DNA from: Streptosporangiaceae bacterium
GTDB lineage: Bacteria > Actinomycetota > Actinomycetes > Streptosporangiales > Streptosporangiaceae
Assembly: GCA_019245115.1 (NCBI GenBank)
Contig: JAFARZ010000376.1
Span: forward strand, 1 to 43,525
DNA: 43,525 bases
Reading direction: 5' to 3'
Shown piece after piece: positions 32,463-38,976 of this stretch. The notes beneath the pieces are model-generated. The model saw only the letters and a list, made by a program, of their open reading frames with translations. It searched no databases and was not told the DNA's origin. Positions within the stretch are counted from its first letter, which is position 1. Each line of letters begins with the position of its first letter. The position numbers and the translations under genes were made by a program.

Positions 32463-33050
32463 CTAGCGGCCCTTCAGATCGCCGATGCTGAGCGAGCCGT
32501 CGGACGGCCCATTGGACGGCCCATTGGACGGCAGGGCGCCCTCCGCCTCCTGCACGTACCGGGTCGGGTCCTTGTCTTCGGGCGTGACGCCCGCGAAGTT
32601 CCGCGCCTCGAAAGCGGCGAAGGCGACGGCCAGATCATGGCGGCGCTGGAGGCTGGCCAGACGGCGGAAGTCGGTGAGGCCCTCGCGTTCCTCCTCGGCC
32701 ATGTGGTCGCTGTTCGCCAGGTTGGCCGCGGCGACGGCGCTGAACCAGCCGTCGCTGCCAACCGGATGCCGGGCCACATCCGAGACCGCGTCCCTGATCT
32801 CGTTGTGGTCGCGGATCGCGTCGATCGTCTCCTCCTCCACCCCCGCCTTACGGCGCGCGGCCAGGCCGACCTGGAGCAGCACGGGGTAGAAGATCGCTTC
32901 CTCCGCCGCCGCGTGCAGTTCGAGGAACGCCGCGAGCCGCTCCCATATCGAGGTCAGCGTCTCGATGTCGCCGCGATCGATCTGCTCCAGGATGGCGAAA
33001 AGCCGGCGCTGCTCGTGATGGTCGTCGAGGATCAGCTGGGTGATGTCCAC
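32463..33050 (-). CDS. Hemerythrin domain protein
   Basis: Protein of 195 residues with a four-helix hemerythrin HHE fold. Likely di-iron ligands are H11/H12 (LDDHHEQR), H46 and E50 (LHAAAEEAIFYP), H82 (RDHNEIRD), and H116 and E120 (SDHMAEEE). These proteins bind oxygen or NO, or act in redox sensing; the role here is open. The region after about 150 (NFAGVTPEDKDPTRY) is an extension ending in a low-complexity repeat (SNGPSNGPSDGS) encoded by a tandem 15-bp DNA repeat near 32500-32530. The GTG at 33050 is the likely start with AGGA close upstream. The frame is open to 33170 but the added residues look random. Confidence 0.85.
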   Translation of the reverse strand: MDITQLILDDHHEQRRLFAILEQIDRGDIETLTSIWERLAAFLELHAAAEEAIFYPVLLQVGLAARRKAGVEEETIDAIRDHNEIRDAVSDVARHPVGSDGWFSAVAAANLANSDHMAEEEREGLTDFRRLASLQRRHDLAVAFAAFEARNFAGVTPEDKDPTRYVQEAEGALPSNGPSNGPSDGSLSIGDLKGR

Positions 33051-33094
33051 GGTTCCTGACTCTACTGGGCCGCTACCCGGGCATACGGCCGCGG

Positions 33095-34216
33095 TTACTT
33101 GGGCATTCGGCCGAGGCCCGGGCGCGTGGGCGGGATGACGGCGGTCGCCCGCTGCCGCGGTCCTGACCACGGGGCCGGCGGGGCGTCGACAGCGGCCGCG
33201 ATCGCGTAGGCGGCGCGTTCGTAGTTGACCCGCCAGCCGACGAAGTCCAGCCAGGCCTCGGCCGGGTCACGCTCGATGGGGAAGTCCACCTCCCGCATCC
33301 GGGTGACCGCTTCGAGGAACTCCTCGTAGGTCAGGCTGATCCCGGTCTCCGGATGAGGTTCGCCGGGCAGTTCGAAGCCCATGGCCTGGGCCACCCTGTT
33401 GAAACAGTCGAAGCCGCCGCGCAGGCACAGCCGGGCCGGTATTTCCGGCACGGCCTTCGGCGACAGGACCAGGAACAGGGCGGCGGAGTCCAGCACCGCC
33501 AGCAGCGCGGTCACCCAGGATGACAGCGGGCGCGGGGAGCGGAACCGGACCAGCGGCAGGTAGGTGGTATGACTCTCGGCGACGTCCGAGGCCCAGCGTT
33601 CCCATCGGGCATACAAATCCGGCATGGTGTCGAGGGTGGACATGCCGGATCCCAGTGCGTAGTGGGTGCGCGCCAGCAGCTCAGGCCCCCAGGACGGGAC
33701 GCCAGCGCGCGCGTTCAGCAGCGCCACCTCGGTTTCCCTGCGGTTGAACGCCGAATACAAGGTCGGCAGGTAGCCGATCTGTAGCGCGACGATGACCAGC
33801 CCGGTCGCGGCGCCGGCGAACACGATCACCGCTGGCGCCGTGCCGGCCGGTTCGGAGAATCCCAGCGTGAACATCGATGATCCCGCGTCGGCGAAGGCCG
33901 AGCCGAGACCGTGCGCGGCGAACGGCCAGAACAGCAGCGTGTAGCCGAGAAAGGCGATCACCAGCCAGGTCGCGAGCTGTGCGAGCAGGATCGCGGCCGC
34001 CTGAGCGGCGAGCACGCGGTCCCGCTTCCGGTAGTCCTTGAGCCTTCTGGTCGCCAGCCGGAATGTGACGTTCACGGTCAGGTCCACCCAGCGGGTCAGG
34101 CGGCCCACCACGGAACGTGAGACGATGAGCGTCCCGGTGACGCTGACCCAGGCCCAGAGCACCAGGAGGACCCCGGCCAGGGCGGCGGCGATCCGGCCCG
34201 CCATCGGCATCATCAT
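33095..34216 (-). CDS. Membrane protein with potassium-channel-like pore loop
   Basis: Integral membrane protein of 373 residues. Hydrophobic segments lie at about 7-30, 67-95 and 130-155 and a weaker one near 235-255. Between the second and third comes FADAGSSMFTLGFSEP, which resembles the pore helix and filter of two-helix K+ channels (TxGYG/TxGFG), but here the filter reads TLGFS. The remainder is a cytoplasmic domain with ERWASDVAESHTTYLPLVRF and YEEFLEAVTRMREVDFPIERDP. The start is one of the clustered ATGs at 34216-34204; no strong ribosome site. It lies 44 bases upstream of the hemerythrin gene on the same strand. Family name not known. Confidence 0.75.
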   Translation of the reverse strand: MMMPMAGRIAAALAGVLLVLWAWVSVTGTLIVSRSVVGRLTRWVDLTVNVTFRLATRRLKDYRKRDRVLAAQAAAILLAQLATWLVIAFLGYTLLFWPFAAHGLGSAFADAGSSMFTLGFSEPAGTAPAVIVFAGAATGLVIVALQIGYLPTLYSAFNRRETEVALLNARAGVPSWGPELLARTHYALGSGMSTLDTMPDLYARWERWASDVAESHTTYLPLVRFRSPRPLSSWVTALLAVLDSAALFLVLSPKAVPEIPARLCLRGGFDCFNRVAQAMGFELPGEPHPETGISLTYEEFLEAVTRMREVDFPIERDPAEAWLDFVGWRVNYERAAYAIAAAVDAPPAPWSGPRQRATAVIPPTRPGLGRMPK

Positions 34217-34286
34217 GGCCTGGCCCCAAGCCGGCCGAGCGCAGCGAGGCCTTGGCGCGCAGGAAAGCTCAGCATGAACGCCCAGC

Positions 34287-34766
34287 TTAGACAGTGGTGT
34301 CGGTGGTCACTATGGGCGCTGCGTCGGTAAGCCCGGCGAACACGTCACGGTAAGCCTGAAGCAGGGCGCAGAGCCGCTCCATCGCCGGGGCGTAGCCATC
34401 GCGCGCCCGAAGCCGCTCGGCGAGCATCTCCGGGCTGCCGGTCAGATGGACCAGCACTCCGCCCCGGTCGGCCAGGAAGAATGCCAGTTCGGCCGCTTGC
34501 CGCGCGCTCAGCCGGGAGCGGCCCTCGCGCACCGTGCCATAGACGATCTCACTGATGAAGCTGCGATCCAGCGCGATCTTCCCCGGCAGGCGGAGCACCG
34601 AGAGGTACTGCTCGGCGAGGTCGGTACCGTCGGCCAGACGGTCCGAGTGGAGGACGGTGTAGCCGTGTCGCTCCGCGAGCGCGGACGCGCGGGTGGTCTT
34701 ACCGGTTCCGTCGCAGCCCTCCAGGACGATGACCGGATACACGGCTGCGAGCTCGTCCCAGTCCAC
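34287..34766 (-). CDS. Thymidylate kinase-like P-loop protein
   Basis: The 159-residue protein has a Walker A motif near the N-terminus (VIVLEGCDGTGKTTRASALAE). Other pieces are a switch-like LDRSFISEIVYG at about 65-76, LADRGGVLVHLTGSPE at about 95-110, and a lid-like Arg-rich stretch LAERLRARDGY. It is shorter than true thymidylate kinases (about 210 residues) and lacks the canonical DR(Y/W) thymidine-binding context, so it is probably a nucleotide or small-molecule kinase of the dNK/TMK superfamily, as found in phages and accessory regions. The start is GTG at 34766. Neighbour relations do not suggest a pathway. Confidence 0.75.
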   Translation of the reverse strand: MDWDELAAVYPVIVLEGCDGTGKTTRASALAERHGYTVLHSDRLADGTDLAEQYLSVLRLPGKIALDRSFISEIVYGTVREGRSRLSARQAAELAFFLADRGGVLVHLTGSPEMLAERLRARDGYAPAMERLCALLQAYRDVFAGLTDAAPIVTTDTTV

Positions 34767-34812
34767 GGTCTCAGTGTGGCGTGGGCGGGACGAGCTCGCT
34801 AGCGGTTATCGC

Positions 34813-36447
34813 TTATGTGCAGGTAGTGCCGTTGACCGAGAATGTCGTCGGCGCGGCTGTGTTGGTGGCGGAGACGGTGAAGCCGATCGTGACGTTGCCG
34901 GACGGGGCGATCGTCGCGTTGAACGACTCGGCGGTCGCGGTGACCTGCTCACCGGATTGGGTGAAGGAGGCGTTCCACAACGAGTTGATCTGCTCATTAC
35001 CGGGGAACGTCCAGGCCAGCGTCCATGGGCTGATGCTGGCGGTGCCGGTGTTGGTGATAGTGATCTGGGCCTGGAACCCGCCGGACCACGAACTCGTCAC
35101 GGAGTAGGCGGCCGAGCACGCGACAGTCGGCGGTGGCGGCGGACCGGAAGACGAACCGGTGCCGGCGCCGGGCAGCGGGAACTGCATGCCCGCGAGCAGC
35201 GACTGCTTCGCAGCGGATGCCGGAGCACCGGCGTAGCTGGAGTCCAGCAGGTTATACGGGTCCTCGCCGTTCAGCGCCCAGTACGTCCAGCCCATCCACT
35301 TGTTGGATGAGATGTAGGAGACGAGGCTGGAGAACCACTGGCCCTGCGATCCGGGCGTGCTGGACTGGACGTCGGAAGCGGTGTTGTCGGTGCCGAACTC
35401 GCCGACCCACACCGGCGCGATGTTCTGCGCGTACAGGTATCCCCAGTTGCCGTTCCACACCGCGTCCAGCGAGGCCGAGGTTGTCGAGGAGTTGAACCAT
35501 GTCTGCTGGAACAGGCTGGGCCCGTAGTCGTGGGCGGAGTACACCACGTGCCCGGGACTCGACAGCGTGACAGGGAACTGTCCGGCCAGCGCGAGGTCGC
35601 CGCCCCACCAGGTGGAGTTCGTGCCGCCGGACGAGGTCGGGTTCTCGCCGATGCCCTCGCAGAAGATCAGTGCGCCAGGGTCCGCGCCCAGGATCGCGTT
35701 ACCGGCCTGCTCATACGCGAGGCGCACGTCCGTGTTGGGGTCTCCGGTGCCCCATGTGGCGCCCTGGGCATAGGTGTCACCGGCCGGCGTATGCGGCTCG
35801 TTTCGCAGGTCGAAGCCCACGACGGTCGGGTTGCCGGCATAACGCTTGGCCAGCGTGGCCCAGTCGTTCACCCAGGCCGACGACGGGTACGCGGAGGTGT
35901 ACCACAAGCCGTCCTGCTCGGCCGACTCCCCGGCTTCCGACCGGTGGTCGTCGAGGATGACCTTCAGTCCGACCTGCCCGGCGTAAGTGATGATCTTGTC
36001 CAGGATCTGCAGCGAGTTCAGGCCCTTGAGGTCGGTGTTCACCGGCCCGTTGTTGTTGAAGAAGGTCAGGTTCTGCGGCACGACCGGGGTTTCCACCATC
36101 TGGTTGGAGAACGGGATCCGGATCGTGTTGTAGCCGAGGCTCTGGATGTCATTGATGATCGTGTGGTAATCCTGCGCCCACAGGCCGTGCACCACCTCGT
36201 CCGGGGTCTCGAAGCCGTACCAGTTGACCCCGGCGATACGCACCGGATTGCCGGCCGAGTCGAGGATCTGGTTACCGCTCGTATGCCAGAAGCCAGCGCC
36301 GACGCCGGATGCGGCGGGTGCTCTGGGTGCGGCGGCCCCCGTTGTGGCCATCGCGGTGAGGCCCAGCGCGGCCAGCATGGCCGCGGCGCAGGCGGTAAGG
36401 AGGAGCGGGACGCTCCGGCGAGCACGATGTGCGGATGCTGACCGCAT
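34813..36447 (-). CDS. Secreted GH5 endoglucanase (E1-like) with C-terminal CBM2
   Basis: Exported cellulase of 544 residues. A signal peptide is present at 1-39 (MRSASAHRARRSVPLLLT, ending GAAA). The GH5 domain covers about 48-405: GFWHTSGNQILDSAGNPVRI at its start resembles Acidothermus E1, the acid/base Glu is in VVGFDLRNEPH (about residue 215) and the nucleophile Glu is in VWVGEFGTDN (about 330). A Gly/Ser/Pro linker (GTGSSSGPPPPP) leads to a CBM2 at about 440-544 (CSAAYSVTSSWSGGFQAQI, ending VNGTTCT) with the usual disulphide cysteines near both ends. AAAGGAG is placed well before the ATG. It cuts internal beta-1,4 bonds in cellulose. Operator-like sequences lie 80-275 bases upstream. 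Confidence 0.95.
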   Translation of the reverse strand: MRSASAHRARRSVPLLLTACAAAMLAALGLTAMATTGAAAPRAPAASGVGAGFWHTSGNQILDSAGNPVRIAGVNWYGFETPDEVVHGLWAQDYHTIINDIQSLGYNTIRIPFSNQMVETPVVPQNLTFFNNNGPVNTDLKGLNSLQILDKIITYAGQVGLKVILDDHRSEAGESAEQDGLWYTSAYPSSAWVNDWATLAKRYAGNPTVVGFDLRNEPHTPAGDTYAQGATWGTGDPNTDVRLAYEQAGNAILGADPGALIFCEGIGENPTSSGGTNSTWWGGDLALAGQFPVTLSSPGHVVYSAHDYGPSLFQQTWFNSSTTSASLDAVWNGNWGYLYAQNIAPVWVGEFGTDNTASDVQSSTPGSQGQWFSSLVSYISSNKWMGWTYWALNGEDPYNLLDSSYAGAPASAAKQSLLAGMQFPLPGAGTGSSSGPPPPPTVACSAAYSVTSSWSGGFQAQITITNTGTASISPWTLAWTFPGNEQINSLWNASFTQSGEQVTATAESFNATIAPSGNVTIGFTVSATNTAAPTTFSVNGTTCT

Positions 36448-36524
36448 GGCGACGCTCCTTTGCGTTTCCGGCCGGGCATTTCTTTTCAGAAGGCTCGAGC
36501 TTCGATGGGTCCGACGCTATAGAC

Positions 36525-36537
36525 CTACGCCGCGTAG
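36525..36537. promoter_or_regulatory. Perfect 13-bp inverted repeat upstream of GH5
   Basis: CTACGC-C-GCGTAG, centred about 84 bases before the cellulase ATG on the minus strand. It is a candidate repressor site; no match to a known cellulase regulator motif was recognised. Confidence 0.4.
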
Positions 36538-36580
36538 TCAACGACAGGCGGCTGCCACCTGCGGATATCGCACCCAGCGC

Positions 36581-36617
36581 GCTGAAAGTTGCAGCACCTG
36601 TACAAGCTGAAAGTTTC
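36581..36617. promoter_or_regulatory. Direct repeats of GCTGAAAGTT upstream of GH5
   Basis: GCTGAAAGTT occurs at 36581-36590 and 36606-36615. The second is inside CTGAAAGTTTCGG, one base from CGAAANTTTCG, the element described upstream of Streptomyces xylanase genes. It is a plausible substrate-dependent control site about 135-170 bases before the start. Confidence 0.4.
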
Positions 36618-36691
36618 GGCGTCTTTACCAAGAGGAACGCGTGTTTCCGGCCTGCCGGCTATGCCGTGCCCCATGGGGGCGCTGGATTCTT

Positions 36692-36719
36692 ATGACATCG
36701 ATGGCGCCATCGATGTCAT
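36692..36719. promoter_or_regulatory. Perfect 28-bp palindrome
   Basis: The arms ATGACATCGATGGC and GCCATCGATGTCAT meet without a spacer, so the DNA is its own complement over 28 bp. Its core ATGGCGCCAT recurs at 36753-36762. It lies about 245-270 bases upstream of the GH5 start and could be an operator for a dimeric regulator. The lack of a loop makes a terminator unlikely. Confidence 0.6.
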
Positions 36720-36831
36720 TGGAGCCGGACAAATCCCCGCCCAGCGCGATGAATGGCGCCATCGTCGCGCCGCGGGCGGGGGTTCATCCGCCGAGTTGGG
36801 TTCCCAGCAGGCTGTAGGATGCCGTGCCCGC

Positions 36832-37015
36832 TTGGTGAGCTATGCGTATCACCGCAAAGCGGACACGTAGACCAGCCATGTCGTGGAGAATAGGGGCCAT
36901 CTGGAAGAAAGGGCGCCGGAAACCGGCGCCCTTTCTTCCATGAGGCCCTTTTATTCCGCGTGGTCCAGCGATACCACCCGCCCACATAACGGGTTATATC
37001 CCGGCAAACCCGGCG
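36832..37015 (-). repeat. Interspersed hairpin repeat, copy D, inverted
   Basis: Read on the minus strand it gives TTTGCCGGGATATAACC, CGTTATGTGGGCGG, then GGAATAAAAGGGCC. These lead to a perfect 17-bp inner stem GGAAGAAAGGGCGCCGG-TTT-CCGGCGCCCTTTCTTCC (plus-strand 36903-36939), then GGCCCCTATTCTCC and TGTCCGCTTTGCGGTGATACG. The order is the same as in copies B and C. The outer arms are at 36885-36898 and 36944-36957. It occupies the gene-free stretch between two cellulase genes. Confidence 0.78.
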
Positions 37016-37160
37016 GCCGTTCACGGCACGCCCCGAATTCGTTACTCGGAACAGGTCCGTATTTGGAGGGTAATGGGCCACTATGATCCGAGGCGCCCGC
37101 TGGACATGGGCCCGCCCCCGCGTGGGTGGGGTGCGCGGGGGCGGGCGGGGTGGGGCTTAC

Positions 37161-37179
37161 CGGCCCGTCTTACGGGCCG
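37161..37179 (-). terminator. Hairpin after the GH6-GH5 operon
   Basis: CGGCCCG-TCTTA-CGGGCCG, a perfect 7-bp GC-rich stem 16 bases beyond the stop of the second GH5 gene. There is no T-tract on the minus strand, as is common for actinomycete terminators. Confidence 0.55.
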
Positions 37180-37194
37180 TCTGACAAGCCCGTT

Positions 37195-38976
37195 TCACAG
37201 GCCTAGCGACGCCAGATGGGCCTTGTAGGCGGCGCCGAAGGCGGTCGGAGTGCCAGGGACATAGTCGGTAATCAGGCCGGGACCGGACGAGCATTGGAAG
37301 TCCGCGTTCCAGGCCCAGGCCAGGTAGCTGGTGTGCTGTGAATCCAGCCACGTGGTCAGCGGGTCGATGTAGCTTCCTGAGCAGTCGTTCTCACCGATCT
37401 CGCCGGCGATCAGCGGGACCTGGGCGATGACCGGCGCTACCTGCGACGTCCAGCACGATTGGTTGCTGCACGAGTTGAAATTGTAGGAGTGCCAGGAGGC
37501 GACCAGGTTGTTGTCCGGATCGGTCGGCTTGAACTGCAGCCAGGAGGTCATCTCGTTGGAGAACTCCTCGCCTCCGAGCATGAGCACGTTGCTCGCCCCG
37601 GTGGAGCGGACCGCGTTGACCATGCTCTGCATGCCCGCGACCTGGTACGGGATCCCCGCGCAGGTGCCGCCGTTGAGCCAGCAGGTCCAGCCGCTGGCGT
37701 CGCTGCCGGTCGCCCGTGATGCGAAGGGCTCGTTGAACAGGTCGAAGATGACGGCGTTGTTGCCCTTGAAGGTGTTCGCCACCGAGGTCCAGAACGGGAT
37801 CGCCTGGGCCGCGTCCGGCATCGGCTTCTGGCAGAAGGCTTCGGCCGTCTTGCCCGCGGGGCAACTACCGGCCGAGTTGCCGGTGTAGTCCCCGTCGGTC
37901 CAGTGCAGGTCGAGGATCACGACCAGGCCGTTGGAGTTCATCAGGTTGACTTCGGCCTTGATCGCGCTCTGGTAGTTGGCGCCCGCGAACTGCGAGTTGA
38001 CGTACGACTCGCCGTTCCAGCACGCCTCGTTGAGCGGCATCCGGACCGCCGTGCTGCCCCAGCTCTTGATCGCGGTGATGGCCGCCTGGTCCATCTCGCC
38101 ATCGAAGATGCCGGTGCCGTTCACGCACGAGTACTCGGCGCCAGACCGGTTAACACCCCACAGCGTCACTTGCTTGCCGTTGGCGTCAAGCAGCTTGTTG
38201 CCGGACACGTGCAGCTGCGGGGCGGGCCCGCTGCCACCTCCACCGGCGGCGCTCTCGGTCGCGCTGACGGTCACCGAGGTGAAGCCGGTGGCGCTGAGCG
38301 TGAACGTGGTGGTTCCCGTTCCCGAGCTGTCCGCCGTGATCGTCACGTTCTGCGCCGTCGCGAAGTTCGACGGCGTGAACGTCAGCGAGGTCGGCGAAGC
38401 CGTCAGGCCGGTGTTACCGGTACTGGTCACCGAGACCGTCACGTTGGCTGACGGCGCGGCGGACAGCGAGACTCCCACGGTCCCGGTCGATCCCTGGGTC
38501 ACCGACAACGAGGTCGGGTTCACCATGATCGAACCAGGACCACCTCCACCGCCACCCACCTGGCCGGTGCACGCCACGCCGTTGACCGTGAACGCGGTCG
38601 GGTTGGTGTTGGTGCCGCTGTAGCTGAACTGGGCGCCGAAGTTGACGGTCCCGTTGGTGGCCACGCTGCCGTTGTAACTGGCGTTGGTCACCGTGACGTT
38701 CTCGCCGGACTGCGACCAGGTCCCGTTCCAGCCGTTGGAGAGCTGCTGGTTCCCGGAATAGGAGTAGCCCAGCGACCAGCTTGTGAGAGGCGAGCCGAGG
38801 TTCGTGATGGTGATCGAAACCACGAACCCGGTGCTCCACTGGGACTGGACCGTGTAGGCCACCGAGCATCCGGTGGCCGCGTTGGCCGTCGGCGAACCGG
38901 CGATAGCGCCGGCGCCGAGCCCGGCGGCGCTCAGGACGAGCGCCGCCAGGCCTGCGAAATAGCGATGCCGTTTCAT
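37195..38976 (-). CDS. Secreted GH5 glycoside hydrolase with N-terminal CBM2
   Basis: Exported hydrolase of 593 residues. It has a signal peptide at 1-33 (ending TANA), a CBM2 at about 35-137 (GCSVAYTVQSQWSTGF, ending VNGVACTG), a Gly linker, and an Ig-like/Calx-beta-like module at about 148-243 (NPTSLSVTQGSTGTVGVSL, then TFTPSNFATAQNVTI). A GH5 catalytic domain spans about 257-593, with acid/base Glu in IFDLFNEPF and nucleophile Glu in IAGEIGEND. The subfamily is unclear and differs from the E1-like protein. The ATG shares its A with the TGA of the GH6 gene (TGATG), so translation is coupled. Its CBM2 DNA is almost identical to that of the GH6 gene. It probably acts on cellulose or a related beta-glucan. 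Confidence 0.93.
   Translation of the reverse strand: MKRHRYFAGLAALVLSAAGLGAGAIAGSPTANAATGCSVAYTVQSQWSTGFVVSITITNLGSPLTSWSLGYSYSGNQQLSNGWNGTWSQSGENVTVTNASYNGSVATNGTVNFGAQFSYSGTNTNPTAFTVNGVACTGQVGGGGGGPGSIMVNPTSLSVTQGSTGTVGVSLSAAPSANVTVSVTSTGNTGLTASPTSLTFTPSNFATAQNVTITADSSGTGTTTFTLSATGFTSVTVSATESAAGGGGSGPAPQLHVSGNKLLDANGKQVTLWGVNRSGAEYSCVNGTGIFDGEMDQAAITAIKSWGSTAVRMPLNEACWNGESYVNSQFAGANYQSAIKAEVNLMNSNGLVVILDLHWTDGDYTGNSAGSCPAGKTAEAFCQKPMPDAAQAIPFWTSVANTFKGNNAVIFDLFNEPFASRATGSDASGWTCWLNGGTCAGIPYQVAGMQSMVNAVRSTGASNVLMLGGEEFSNEMTSWLQFKPTDPDNNLVASWHSYNFNSCSNQSCWTSQVAPVIAQVPLIAGEIGENDCSGSYIDPLTTWLDSQHTSYLAWAWNADFQCSSGPGLITDYVPGTPTAFGAAYKAHLASLGL
38561..38766 (-). repeat. CBM2-coding block, near-identical to 40891-41096
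   Basis: Over 206 bp this segment of the second GH5 gene differs from the GH6 gene at only two positions (38677 and 38715), then diverges at 38767. Flanking parts of the same domain are far less alike, which points to recent gene conversion or duplication of the block. Confidence 0.9.

Noticed and set aside
36990..37060. GTAAC and GGGGC elements with 11-bp spacing beside repeat copy D, resembling a GlnR box
   Set aside because: Only one element is close to the consensus and no nitrogen gene follows; probably chance.
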